DNA of 14,787 bases from Christensenella sp. UBA4247 (GCA_002395405.1 DGWX01000047.1:1-14787); one strand, 5' to 3'; shown: positions 1 through 7,540, counted from the stretch's first letter. Numbers and translations: made by a program. The notes: generated by a model from the sequence alone, not told the origin.

Positions 1-214
1 GGGAGACAAATACAAGATCGTCAAGGTAAATGCAAACGAGATCGCTTCTTCCATCGGGAATCAAAAAGTATTTAATACCGTCGTTCTCGGCGTGGCGGCG
101 CGTTTTATGGGCGTGGACAAGGAGTCTTGGCTCAAAGTGATTGAGAACACAGTTCCTCCCAAAACGGTGGAGATCAATAAAAAAGCGTTCTTGGTCGGGC
201 TGGAAAACGGTTAA
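1..214 (+). CDS. iorB: Indolepyruvate:ferredoxin oxidoreductase beta subunit, C-terminal part
   Basis: Only the last 70 codons are in the window (frame starting at base 2, TAA at 212-214), so the start lies upstream. The peptide contains NTVVLGVAARF and ends with KTVEINKKAFLVGLENG, the usual tail of the gamma-type 2-oxoacid oxidoreductase subunit (IorB). With IorA it oxidises arylpyruvates (indolepyruvate, phenylpyruvate) with CoA to arylacetyl-CoA and CO2, reducing ferredoxin in the cytoplasm. The identification rests on this tail and on what follows: phenylacetate-CoA ligase and an ACT protein, an order seen repeatedly after iorAB in anaerobes. iorA is expected just upstream. A different 2-oxoacid oxidoreductase gamma subunit is the alternative. 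Confidence 0.78.
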   Translation, partial: GDKYKIVKVNANEIASSIGNQKVFNTVVLGVAARFMGVDKESWLKVIENTVPPKTVEINKKAFLVGLENG

Positions 215-235
215 AACGAAAGTGGAGAAATAAGT

Positions 236-1534
236 ATGATGTGGAATGAGAAAATGGAGACGATGAGCCGCGAGGAAATGCGCGCGCTCCAAAGCGAACG
301 ACTTGTAAAAACGGTCAAGCGGGTATATGAAAACGTTCCCGCATATCGCGCGAAAATGGACGCGATCGGACTGAAACCCGAGGACATAAAAGGAATAGAC
401 GATCTTTCGAAACTTCCCTTTACGACCAAAGCGGATCTCAGAGACAATTATCCTTTCGGTCTGTTTGCCGTTCCGCAAGATGAGATCGTTCGCGTACACG
501 CGTCCTCCGGAACGACCGGAAAACCCACCGTCGTGGGTTATACCGAAGGGGATATCAAGGTTTGGCGCGAGTGTGTGGCGCGTTGTATGACGATGGCGGG
601 TATTACGAAGAAAGACATCGTTCAAGTCGCGTACGGTTACGGGCTTTTTACCGGCGGTCTCGGCGCTCATTACGGCGCGGAACATATCGGCGCGACGACC
701 GTTCCGATGAGTACCGGAAATACTCAAAAACTCGTTACTTTGATGAAAGATTTCGGGGCTACGGCGATCGCCTGTACGCCGTCGTATCTTCTCCACATCG
801 CGGAAGTGTTGAAAGAACAAGGCGATCTCGATAAAATCAAGCTGCGCGCGGCGGTTTGCGGCGCAGAGCCATGGACGGAGGAGATGCGCCGCCAGATCGA
901 AACCACGCTCGGGATCTCCGCTCACGATATATACGGTCTTTCCGAAGTAATGGGGCCCGGCGTCGCTTGCGACTGCTCTTATCATAAGGGGCTGCACGTT
1001 TGCGAGGATCACTTTATTCCCGAGATCATTTCGCCTACGACCTTGCAACCTTTGAAAGAAGGGGAAACGGGCGAGCTCGTGTTTACAACGATTACGAAAG
1101 AGGGGCTTCCCCTGATCCGTTACAGAACGCGCGACCTGACTTCGATCTCGTATGAAAAATGCGAATGCGGAAGAACGACCTGCCGCATCAGCCGTTTTAA
1201 GGGCAGATCGGACGATATGCTGATCATTCGCGGCGTAAACGTGTTCCCCTCTCAGGTGGAAGAAGCGTTGCTTCGTATCGACGGGGTCAGCCCCCATTAT
1301 TTGATCGTCGTGGATCGCGTCAATAATCTCGACACGATGGAGATCATGGTGGAAGTTGACGAAAAGTTTTTCAGCGACGAGATCAAGGGGCTCGAAGCGC
1401 TATCCGTCAAGATCGGGCGCGCCGTTCAGCAGATGATCGGATTGAACGCGAAGATCAAGCTCGTCGAACCCAGAACGATCGAGCGCAGTATGGGAAAATC
1501 GGTTCGCGTTATCGACAAGCGTAAACTTGTATAA
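236..1534 (+). CDS. paaK: Phenylacetate-CoA ligase (AMP-forming)
   Basis: This 432-residue protein has the full length of the PaaK family of adenylate-forming enzymes. The phosphate-binding loop SSGTTGKPTVV is at 90-100, YGLSE at 233-237, the hinge region IRYRTRD at 294-300, and RGVNVFPSQVEE at 332-343. The C-terminal catalytic lysine is in the MGKSVRVIDKR segment near 421. A cysteine cluster (309, 311, 316) typical of the family lies after the hinge. It activates phenylacetate or related arylacetates with ATP and CoA; next to iorB it may instead run toward arylacetate with energy conservation. The start is ATG 236, with GGAG at 223-226; a second ATG follows at once at 239. It lies 21 bases after iorB and 12 before the ACT gene, so co-transcription is likely. 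Exact acid preference cannot be read from sequence. Confidence 0.93.
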   Translation: MMWNEKMETMSREEMRALQSERLVKTVKRVYENVPAYRAKMDAIGLKPEDIKGIDDLSKLPFTTKADLRDNYPFGLFAVPQDEIVRVHASSGTTGKPTVVGYTEGDIKVWRECVARCMTMAGITKKDIVQVAYGYGLFTGGLGAHYGAEHIGATTVPMSTGNTQKLVTLMKDFGATAIACTPSYLLHIAEVLKEQGDLDKIKLRAAVCGAEPWTEEMRRQIETTLGISAHDIYGLSEVMGPGVACDCSYHKGLHVCEDHFIPEIISPTTLQPLKEGETGELVFTTITKEGLPLIRYRTRDLTSISYEKCECGRTTCRISRFKGRSDDMLIIRGVNVFPSQVEEALLRIDGVSPHYLIVVDRVNNLDTMEIMVEVDEKFFSDEIKGLEALSVKIGRAVQQMIGLNAKIKLVEPRTIERSMGKSVRVIDKRKLV

Positions 1535-1546
1535 AGGAGGAAAACT

Positions 1547-1978
1547 ATGCAAGCGAAACAAGTATCGGTGTTTATTGAAAACAGAGAAGGCAGGCTGGAC
1601 GAAGTTTTGGCGGTTTTGAAAGAAGCGGGCGTAAATATTCTTTCACTCTCCCTTGCGGATACGAGTGAGTACGGGCTTTTGCGCCTTATCGTTTCCGATC
1701 CCGACAAAGCGGATAAAGCGCTGAAAGCGGGCGGCTTTTCTTCGATGCTGACGGGCGTTCTCGTCGTTCGATTAGCGAACGAAGTCGGTTCGTTGCAAGA
1801 TCTTCTTTGCGCCGTTGCAAAAGAAAAGATCAACCTCGAATATATGTACGGATTAACGATCGAAAAAGAGGGAAAAGCTTCGCTCGTTATCAAAGCGTCA
1901 GACCTTGATAAAGCCGCTTCCGTTTTGAAGAAAACGGGCGCGGAACTTTTAACGGACGAAGATATCGCCGCACTTTGA
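1547..1978 (+). CDS. Tandem ACT-domain protein
   Basis: The 143-residue product consists of two ACT domains and nothing else: roughly 1-67 (QVSVFIENREGRLDEVLAVL...GVNI) and 70-143 (GVLVVRLANEVGSLQDLLCAV...INLEYMY). Each opens with a beta strand followed by the glycine-containing ligand loop (ENREGRL; NEVGSL). ACT pairs bind amino acids, and stand-alone versions follow paaK in iorAB clusters of many anaerobes. The likely role is a cytoplasmic sensor or allosteric partner responding to an aromatic or branched amino acid, but the ligand and the partner protein are not known from sequence. AAAGGAGG just before the ATG is a very strong RBS. The stop codon TGA is separated by one base from the next gene's ATG, which implies translational coupling. 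Confidence 0.9.
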   Translation: MQAKQVSVFIENREGRLDEVLAVLKEAGVNILSLSLADTSEYGLLRLIVSDPDKADKALKAGGFSSMLTGVLVVRLANEVGSLQDLLCAVAKEKINLEYMYGLTIEKEGKASLVIKASDLDKAASVLKKTGAELLTDEDIAAL

Positions 1979-1979
1979 T

Positions 1980-2801
1980 ATGATCTTTGATTTTCACGCG
2001 CACGCATTCCCGGACTCTCTTGCGGAGCGATCGGTCACTTTTCTCGCGGCTAAAGCCGGGATCCCCGCCTATTCGAACGGAACGGTTTCGGGGCTTATAA
2101 AAAGCGCGGCGGCGATCGGCGCAAACGGCGCTCTCGTTCTTCCGGTCGTTACCAAGCCTTCGCAATTCCGATCGGTAAACGCTTTTGCGAAGCGTATAAA
2201 CGACGGCGAATTTAACGGGAAAGGCGTTCGCCTGTTCTCTTTCGGAGGGATACATCCCGATTCGGAAGATCCAAAGAAAGAGATTCGAGAGATCAAAGCG
2301 CTCGGATTGAAAGGGATCAAGATCCACCCCGATTATCAAGGGGCGGATATAGACGACGACCGCTACCTTCGCATCGTTTCTTACGCCGCGGAGGAAGGGC
2401 TTTTGGTTTCGGTTCACGCCGGATTGGATCTCGGCTTCCCCGATTACACGCATTGCACGCCGAAAAAAGCCAAAAGGATGCTCTCTTTAACGGGTGCGAC
2501 GAACGTTATCCTCGCGCATATGGGCGGTTTTATGATGTGGGAAGAGGTAGCGGACGAACTCGTGTCGGAAAACGTTCGATTCGATACGGGCGTCGTTGCG
2601 AATTATATGGATCCGATCCTTGCGGGGAAGATCGTTCGCGCGCATAATGCGGATAGAATTCTTTTTGCGACGGATACTCCTTGGGCAAGTTACGAGGATA
2701 GCTTGGCTTTTATCAAAAAAATAGGGCTCAGCGAAGAAGAAGAAAGGAAAATACTCGGCGAAAACGCCGCAGAATTATTGGGGATTGACTATGATTTGTA
2801 A
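1980..2801 (+). CDS. Metal-dependent hydrolase, amidohydrolase family (TIM barrel)
   Basis: A 273-residue protein of the amidohydrolase-2 type. It shows the expected metal ligands: H6 and H8 in FDFHAHAF, H116 in GIKIHPDYQ, H146 in VSVHAGLD, H180 in ILAHMGG, and D232 in FATDTPW. Proteins of this family act as hydrolases or non-oxidative decarboxylases of aromatic acids and related compounds; the substrate here is unknown. A decarboxylase or hydrolase working on an aromatic catabolite would suit the operon, but that is inference. The ATG follows the ACT stop by one base without its own clear RBS, so it is probably coupled to it. Its end overlaps the next gene by 11 bases. There is no signal peptide; the enzyme is cytoplasmic. 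Confidence 0.85.
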   Translation: MIFDFHAHAFPDSLAERSVTFLAAKAGIPAYSNGTVSGLIKSAAAIGANGALVLPVVTKPSQFRSVNAFAKRINDGEFNGKGVRLFSFGGIHPDSEDPKKEIREIKALGLKGIKIHPDYQGADIDDDRYLRIVSYAAEEGLLVSVHAGLDLGFPDYTHCTPKKAKRMLSLTGATNVILAHMGGFMMWEEVADELVSENVRFDTGVVANYMDPILAGKIVRAHNADRILFATDTPWASYEDSLAFIKKIGLSEEEERKILGENAAELLGIDYDL

Positions 2802-3987
2802 TGAAAAAATGTATGCGCTCGGCGCAAAACGATCGGTCATTCGCGAACTTTTCGAATACGGAAAACAAAGAAAAGCCGCGGTGGGGGAAGAAAACGTGTT
2901 CGATTTCAGCCTCGGGAATCCGAGCGTTCCGCCGCCCAAAGAGGTAAAAGAAGCGCTTTTGCGCCTTCTGGACGGAGAAAATGAAACGGCGCTTCACGGC
3001 TATACTTCGGCGCAAGGGGATAAAGGCGTACGCGAAACCATTGCGAAGAATTACGAAAAGGCGTTCGGTTTTGCCTTTGATCCCGATCTGATGTATATGA
3101 CTTGCGGCGCCGCTGCGTCTTTAACGATCACTTTGAACGCGATCGTGTCGAGCGAAAAGGACGAGATCGTAACGTTCGCGCCGTTTTTCCCGGAATATCG
3201 GGTATTTACGGAGAAAGCGGGCGCAAAGCTCGTTGCGGTTCCTCCCGCGGAAGGGTTGGACGTAAACGAAGAAGCGTTTCGCCTTTCTCTTACTGAAAAC
3301 ACCCGCGCCGTGATCATCAATTCTCCGAACAATCCGAGCGGCGTCGTTTATAAAGAAGAAAAGATCCGAAAAGTCGCTGAGATCTTAAAGGAAACCTCCG
3401 AAAAGTTCGGCAGACCCATTTACTTGATTTCGGACGAACCGTATCGCGCGCTCGTTTTCGAAGGAAAGCCGCTTTGCCTTCCCTCGTTTTATCGCGATAC
3501 GATCGTTTGCTATTCCTATTCCAAAGCGTTATCGCTTCCCGGCGAAAGGATCGGCTATATCGCGGTTTCGCCCCTTGCTTTCGAGGCGAAAGATCTGTAT
3601 CTCGCGATCTGCGGGGCGGGGCGTGCGCTCGGCTACGTTTGCGCGCCGAGCCTTTTCCAATATCTCGTTCGGGAATGCGATACTATGACTTCCGACATTG
3701 AGATCTATCGCGCGAACCGAGATAAACTTTTCGGAAGACTGACGGAAATGGGCTTTTCCTGCGCCTATCCTTCGGGCGCGTTCTATCTCTTTATGAAAGC
3801 CCCCTCCGGAGACGCGAACGAGTTCTCCGAAGAAGCGAAAAAGTTCGATATTTTAGTCGTTCCGTCGGATAGCTTCGGTTGCGAAGGATACGTCCGCATC
3901 GCGTATTGCGTAAGCCCGGATATGATCGAGCGCAGTATGCCCGCGTTTGAAAAATTAGCGGAAAAATATTTCGGAAAAAGAAAATAA
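2791..3987 (+). CDS. PLP-dependent aminotransferase, class I/II
   Basis: The 398-residue protein is a fold-type I aminotransferase. It has FSLGNPSVPPP near the N-terminus, NNPSG at 180-184, DEPY at 215-218, the PLP lysine in SYSKALSLPGERIG (K245), and a substrate-carboxylate arginine in GYVRIAY near the C-terminus. It transfers an amino group between an amino acid and a 2-oxoacid in the cytoplasm. In an operon with iorB and paaK it most plausibly converts aromatic amino acids to the arylpyruvates used by IorAB; an aspartate-type specificity cannot be excluded. I chose ATG 2791 because GGGG at 2780-2783 is correctly spaced; TTG 2785 is also in frame but too close to that site. It overlaps the end of the amidohydrolase gene by 11 bases. 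Confidence 0.9.
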   Translation: MICNEKMYALGAKRSVIRELFEYGKQRKAAVGEENVFDFSLGNPSVPPPKEVKEALLRLLDGENETALHGYTSAQGDKGVRETIAKNYEKAFGFAFDPDLMYMTCGAAASLTITLNAIVSSEKDEIVTFAPFFPEYRVFTEKAGAKLVAVPPAEGLDVNEEAFRLSLTENTRAVIINSPNNPSGVVYKEEKIRKVAEILKETSEKFGRPIYLISDEPYRALVFEGKPLCLPSFYRDTIVCYSYSKALSLPGERIGYIAVSPLAFEAKDLYLAICGAGRALGYVCAPSLFQYLVRECDTMTSDIEIYRANRDKLFGRLTEMGFSCAYPSGAFYLFMKAPSGDANEFSEEAKKFDILVVPSDSFGCEGYVRIAYCVSPDMIERSMPAFEKLAEKYFGKRK

Positions 3988-4002
3988 AGGAGAACCGACA
4001 AT

Positions 4003-4515
4003 ATGGCATTTACGGAAACAAACAAACAAACGGATTACGTTAAGATCGAAATGGAAAACGGTAGCAGCCTCGTTCTTTCGTTAGACGAAAAGAACGCTCC
4101 CCTGACCGTTGCCAACTTTAAGAAACTCGTCAGCGAAAAGTTTTACGACGGGCTTATCTTTCATCGCGTCATCGCGGGATTTATGATCCAAGGCGGCGAC
4201 CCCACGGGAACGGGTATGAGCGGCAGTAAGGATAAGATCAAAGGGGAGTTTTTGATGAACGGCGTCAGAAACACGCTTTCACATAAACGCGGCGTTATTT
4301 CCATGGCGCGAACGAACGCTCCCGATTCCGCCTCTTCGCAGTTCTTTATCTGCCACGCGGACGCTTCTTTCTTGGACGGACAGTACGCCGCTTTCGGCGA
4401 GGTCGTTGAAGGGATCGAAACGGTGGACGAGATCGCCTCCGTTCCCACAAATGCGATGGATAAACCATTAAAAGAGCAAAAAATGAAGAGAGTTTATTTC
4501 GTTGAAAAACAATAA
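4003..4515 (+). CDS. Peptidyl-prolyl cis-trans isomerase, cyclophilin type
   Basis: A single-domain cyclophilin of 170 residues. The catalytic block FHRVIAGFMIQGGDP holds R55, F60 and Q63; later blocks are ISMARTNAPDSASSQFFI (99-116) and FLDGQYAAFGEV (123-134). It catalyses proline isomerisation in protein folding. There is no signal peptide or lipobox, so it should be cytoplasmic. AAAGGAGA lies about 9 bases before the ATG, and the gene starts 15 bases after the aminotransferase. It is the last gene of the operon; its job there is probably general housekeeping rather than part of the aromatic pathway. A strong terminator follows. Confidence 0.93.
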   Translation: MAFTETNKQTDYVKIEMENGSSLVLSLDEKNAPLTVANFKKLVSEKFYDGLIFHRVIAGFMIQGGDPTGTGMSGSKDKIKGEFLMNGVRNTLSHKRGVISMARTNAPDSASSQFFICHADASFLDGQYAAFGEVVEGIETVDEIASVPTNAMDKPLKEQKMKRVYFVEKQ

Positions 4516-4542
4516 ATAATGATCGAAATATCCGATCAAAAC

Positions 4543-4580
4543 AAAAAAATCTCCGAGAAATTTTCTCGGAGATTTTTTTG
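4543..4580. terminator. Bidirectional intrinsic terminator between convergent genes
   Basis: A perfect inverted repeat with 18-base arms (4543-4560 and 4562-4579) around one base. The GC core is CTCCGAG/CTCGGAG, flanked by seven A on the left and seven T on the right. It therefore reads as an intrinsic terminator on both strands. It ends the iorB-to-cyclophilin operon and the convergent glycosyltransferase gene, whose stop codon is 8 bases away. A second small inverted repeat, TGATCG/CGATCA (4520-4525, 4533-4538), precedes it. Confidence 0.93.
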
Positions 4581-4587
4581 TTTTCGA

Positions 4588-5775
4588 TTATTTCTTTTTT
4601 CGTTTCAGCAGTTTCGCTTCCTTTTTTGCGATCGCGTCTTCAAACATCGAAATCAGCTGTGAAACGGATTTGTTGATGTCGTAAGTGCGATCCATTCCTT
4701 TGTAGCGAACGGCTTCTTCTTTTCGCTCTTCTTCATGCGCCAGCCAATAATCGATGCGCCTCGCGAGTTCTTTCGGTTTCTTCGCGGTGTAAACGCTTTT
4801 TTCGCTGAGCGCGAATTGCGACGTCGCGGTCAGTTTCCCTTTTGCGATAACGGGAACGAGACCGACTCGAATCGCTTCCATACAGGAAAGGCCTTCGACT
4901 TCGATGATCGCGCAATGAACGTACAGGTCGGATTCCTCCGCGAGTTTTTGAAGATCGGGCAGGGCAAAGAATCCGAACTGAACGGGGTAGCGCAAAATTC
5001 CTTTTTTATATAGTTTATCCGCATATTTTTTGAGCGTATGCTCCGTCGGTCCGCGACCGGCGAGAACAAGCTCTATGTCTTGCGAAAAAGCGGAATACTT
5101 CATAGATTTCAAAAGGGTGATCAAATCTTTTTCCACCGAATAACGACCGATGGTAATGATCCTGTATTTTGCGTTGCTGAGGGTCAGGTCGGATTGTTGA
5201 GGCGAAGGGACGCCTTCTTCGATCGTGAGTCCGTTCGAAATAACGCGGAGCTCCGCTTTATAATGCCACTTTGCGAGGCGCTGACGGACGTTCTCCGTCG
5301 GACATTGCACGATTTCGCAAAGATTGTAGATGTGATTTCTCCAAAAACGCATCGTCATTCGATTGAAATATGGATCGTTTTGCAGGTGCGCCGTAGCGAA
5401 TAAATTCTCGGGGTGCAAGTGATAAGTCGCCGTCATCGGAACGCCTTGTTCGATCGCTTCTTTCGCGACCGCGATTTCGAGGTCGAAAGGTTCTTCGAGG
5501 TGAATGACGTCCGCCCAAGCGACCGCCTCGTGAATGACGTCTCTATTGATCTCGGCAAAAGCGAAACCCTGTTTTCGAACGAGAAAACCGATCAAGGGAA
5601 GAGTGTATTCTTTTAAGGGAAAATCCGGCTGCTCTCCGTTCGGATCGGGGTTTTTGGCGGAAAGAACGCGAACGTCCACTCCCGCTTCTTTCAAATATCT
5701 GACGGTGCGTCTCGCGGAAGTCGCAAGACCGTTTCCTTTCGTGTAAATCGAATTGATAACGAATAATACTTTCAT
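4588..5775 (-). CDS. GT4-family glycosyltransferase (GT-B fold)
   Basis: The 395-residue protein has the two Rossmann halves of a GT-B enzyme. The N-terminal half starts MKVLFVINSIYTKGNGLA, with the glycine-rich acceptor loop at 14-16. The C-terminal donor half has ITIGRYSVEKDL at 207-218, LAGRGP at 238-243 and the E-x7-E motif of GT4 retaining enzymes (E292, E300, in IEVEGLSCME). It should transfer a sugar from a nucleotide-sugar donor, perhaps to a lipid or cell-envelope glycan, at the cytoplasmic face; acceptor and donor are not predictable. AGAGGA lies just before the ATG, with unusually short spacing. The last ~12 residues are lysine-rich, as in enzymes that touch the membrane. It stands alone; I see no convincing promoter. 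Confidence 0.88.
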   Translation of the reverse strand: MKVLFVINSIYTKGNGLATSARRTVRYLKEAGVDVRVLSAKNPDPNGEQPDFPLKEYTLPLIGFLVRKQGFAFAEINRDVIHEAVAWADVIHLEEPFDLEIAVAKEAIEQGVPMTATYHLHPENLFATAHLQNDPYFNRMTMRFWRNHIYNLCEIVQCPTENVRQRLAKWHYKAELRVISNGLTIEEGVPSPQQSDLTLSNAKYRIITIGRYSVEKDLITLLKSMKYSAFSQDIELVLAGRGPTEHTLKKYADKLYKKGILRYPVQFGFFALPDLQKLAEESDLYVHCAIIEVEGLSCMEAIRVGLVPVIAKGKLTATSQFALSEKSVYTAKKPKELARRIDYWLAHEEERKEEAVRYKGMDRTYDINKSVSQLISMFEDAIAKKEAKLLKRKKK

Positions 5776-5852
5776 GAATCCTCTTATTTTCGTATTTCTC
5801 CGACAAGCGGATCAAAAAGCGCAAGCAGCGAATACAACTCTCTGAAAAAAAG

Positions 5853-5881
5853 TTGAATCGATCGGCATTTTGTTTTATAAT
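5853..5881 (+). promoter_or_regulatory. Sigma70-type promoter for the HdeD-like gene
   Basis: TTGAAT at 5853-5858, a 17-base spacer and a perfect TATAAT at 5876-5881. Transcription should start near 5888, giving a leader of about 42 bases before the ATG at 5930. Confidence 0.85.
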
Positions 5882-5929
5882 ACTCTACGGCAGTAAACGC
5901 TGTCAAGTATAAAACCATCGGAGGTAAGT

Positions 5930-6475
5930 ATGTCCAAAATCATTTCCGCAAAAACCGTTTCGATTATAAACGCGATCGCGATCTTGATCGCCGGCGTTCT
6001 CTTTTGCTGTTCCAATGCGCTCGGAACCAAGTGGCTCAGCGTCATTCTCGGCGTAAGCGTTATGTTGCTCGGCCTTATTACGCTTGTTTCCGAACTTTTA
6101 AAGGAAAAGACGCTCGTTTCCAAAAGCGTCGTGATCGGCAGCGCGATCACCGCGCTCGGTATCTTTATCATCGTGCGCGATATCGCGGGAACCGTGCTCG
6201 GCTTGATCCCGTACGTGTTCATCGTCGTGGGCGCTTGCGTGTTTGCAGACGCGTTCCTTCTTTATTTTTGGAGAAAGAATCGGAACGTAGCGCTTTTCGT
6301 TTTGGAGCTCCTTGTGGGCGCCGCTCTGATCGTTCTCGGCGCGCTTTTCATCGGAGTTGCTTCCTTCCGCCGCTTTATGGGGATCTTGTTCGGAATCGCC
6401 CTTATCGTGTATGCGATCGTGATCTTGATCAATTCCTTAAAAGCTTCTTCCCGCGCGAAGAAAAGCAAATCGTAA
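5930..6475 (+). CDS. HdeD/DUF308-like integral membrane protein
   Basis: A 181-residue, very hydrophobic protein with about six predicted membrane segments, roughly at 7-28, 34-55, 66-85, 90-113, 120-142 and 145-166. It has a lysine-rich cytoplasmic tail (KASSRAKKSKS). The repeated short helices with glycine-rich turns (ILIAGVLF, SAITALGIFII, VGAALIVLGALFIG) look like the HdeD/DUF308 family, whose members are linked to acid or stress resistance in enterobacteria; the function in Firmicutes is unknown. GGAGGTAAGT directly before the ATG supports the start. It is a single-gene transcription unit, with its own promoter and terminator. The family assignment is by pattern only. Confidence 0.8.
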   Translation: MSKIISAKTVSIINAIAILIAGVLFCCSNALGTKWLSVILGVSVMLLGLITLVSELLKEKTLVSKSVVIGSAITALGIFIIVRDIAGTVLGLIPYVFIVVGACVFADAFLLYFWRKNRNVALFVLELLVGAALIVLGALFIGVASFRRFMGILFGIALIVYAIVILINSLKASSRAKKSKS

Positions 6476-6486
6476 AACATATTTCC

Positions 6487-6525
6487 ATACAAAAAATCCC
6501 CGATGATCTCGGGGATTTTTTGTAT
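6487..6525 (+). terminator. Intrinsic terminator after the HdeD-like gene
   Basis: 17-base arms (6487-6503 and 6509-6525) around TGATC. The GC core is ATCCCCGA/TCGGGGAT, followed by six T; the six A on the left arm make it readable on the opposite strand too. Confidence 0.93.
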
Positions 6526-6530
6526 GTTGT

Positions 6531-6764
6531 TAAACATAACTTGCGTTTCATTCATTAAAATGTGCGGTGATAGAGTCTCTAAAATCAATACCGGATTATG
6601 AAGCGATGAAGAATGTGTTATTGAGAATTCAAGACTGTATAAAAAAATACATAAAAAGTTATACCGATCGTTTCCGGTTTTCCATTGCCGAACTCGAGCT
6701 TTTCGATCCCGCTTGTTTTTTATGCGGCGGAATGATACAATGAAAAATAGGAGGCGCGGCTTAT
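6531..6764. other. AT-rich intergenic stretch with a doubtful 58-codon ORF
   Basis: No recognised gene lies between the HdeD terminator and the exonuclease. One reading frame is open from GTG 6567 to TGA 6741-6743 (58 codons, VIESLKSIPDYEAMKNV... ending LFDPACFLCGGMIQ). It has no Shine-Dalgarno sequence, its codons are more AT-rich than those of the flanking genes, and its last codons overlap the exonuclease promoter. It may be a gene remnant, a small unknown gene or chance. I do not recognise the peptide. Confidence 0.3.
6713..6741 (+). promoter_or_regulatory. Extended -10 promoter for the exonuclease gene
   Basis: TTGTTT at 6713-6718, a 17-base spacer and TACAAT at 6736-6741, with TG one base upstream of the -10 box (extended -10). 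The start point would be near 6748, directly before AGGAGG at 6749-6754, leaving a leader of about 17 bases. Confidence 0.65.
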
Positions 6765-7433
6765 ATGGCGTACTTATTTTTCGATCTGGAATTTGCGACT
6801 TGCAAAGGCGGATATCATAAGATTTGCGAATTCGGTTACGTTTTAACGGGAGAAGATTTTTCCGTCCTTGAAAGGGGGAATTTCCTGATCGATCCGCACA
6901 TTCAAAAAGAAGAATGGGACTATTTCGCTCTCCGGAAAATTATGAAACGAAAGGTCTCCGACTTTATTTCTCAACCTTCCTTTGAAGATTACTATGAAAA
7001 AATAGCGTCCTTGTTTAAGCGCGCCGAGCTGGCGTTCGGTCATTCCACGGCGGGTGACGTTCAAGCGCTGAGGCAGGAATGCAAGCGCTGGTCGCTTCCC
7101 GATTTTTCCTTCCTTTTTGCGGATCTTGCTGAATTTTATAAAAAGTTTGCCCACACGAACGAACAGAAAGGCCTTTCCTCAATTATGAGCGCGATTGCGG
7201 TCGAGGGAGAAGAGAATTTACACGACGCGGAGACGGACGCTTTCAATACGATGCTTTGCGTTCGCCGTATTTTAGAGGAAGAAGGTGAAACACCGAACGG
7301 TTTTATTGCCAAATATTCCCTTGAAAAGAAAGAATCGATCTCCGTTCGGGAAGCTCCGCGGCGTAAAAAGCGCAAGGAACGGGATCGCGCGCGATCCCTT
7401 GCAAAAACCGAGAAGGAAGCTGCGCTTTCGTAA
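6765..7433 (+). CDS. DEDDh-type 3'-5' exonuclease (DnaQ-like)
   Basis: The 222-residue protein carries the exonuclease triad of the DnaQ/RNase T superfamily: D7 and E9 in FFDLEFA (Exo I), D98 in HSTAGDVQAL (Exo II), and H153/D158 in LHDAETDA (Exo III, H-x4-D, hence DEDDh). It should remove nucleotides from DNA or RNA 3' ends with two metal ions in the cytoplasm. There are no polymerase domains, so it is a stand-alone nuclease, not PolC. The last ~28 residues are highly basic (EAPRRKKRKERDRARS), suggesting nucleic acid contact. AGGAGG lies 10 bases before the ATG. Whether DNA or RNA is the substrate cannot be decided. Confidence 0.87.
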   Translation: MAYLFFDLEFATCKGGYHKICEFGYVLTGEDFSVLERGNFLIDPHIQKEEWDYFALRKIMKRKVSDFISQPSFEDYYEKIASLFKRAELAFGHSTAGDVQALRQECKRWSLPDFSFLFADLAEFYKKFAHTNEQKGLSSIMSAIAVEGEENLHDAETDAFNTMLCVRRILEEEGETPNGFIAKYSLEKKESISVREAPRRKKRKERDRARSLAKTEKEAALS

Positions 7434-7477
7434 AGGGTCCTTCTCCCAAAAGGCTTTTCCTTGCTTACCGTAAAGAG

Positions 7478-7505
7478 TTGACAATTCTTTTCATTCGAAT
7501 ATAAA
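7478..7505 (+). promoter_or_regulatory. Sigma70-type promoter of the glycosidase operon
   Basis: A perfect TTGACA at 7478-7483, a 16-base spacer and TATAAA at 7500-7505. Transcription should begin around 7512, about 57 bases before the GH13 start codon. Because an in-frame ATG at 7506 lies upstream of that point, the gene must start later. Confidence 0.85.
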
Positions 7506-7523
7506 ATGAAACGAAAGCGGGAT

Positions 7524-7540
7524 CTTCCCTTTAAGGGAAG
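7524..7540. promoter_or_regulatory. 17-bp palindrome, candidate operator
   Basis: CTTCCCTTTAAGGGAAG is a perfect inverted repeat of two 8-base arms around one central T. The one-base centre makes it a poor RNA hairpin but a typical binding site for a dimeric repressor. It begins about 12 bases after the predicted start of transcription and ends 16 bases before the RBS, where a bound repressor would block the operon. No regulator gene is next to it in the window. Confidence 0.55.

Noticed and set aside
1426..2453. Long minus-strand open frames (193 and 187 codons) opposite the ACT and amidohydrolase genes
   Set aside because: They are low-complexity, Ser/Arg-rich shadows of well-supported plus-strand genes and have no RBS or recognisable motif.
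6004..6558. 184-codon plus-strand frame overlapping the HdeD-like gene
   Set aside because: Arg-rich off-frame product that runs through the terminator; the hydrophobic frame with RBS and promoter is the real gene.
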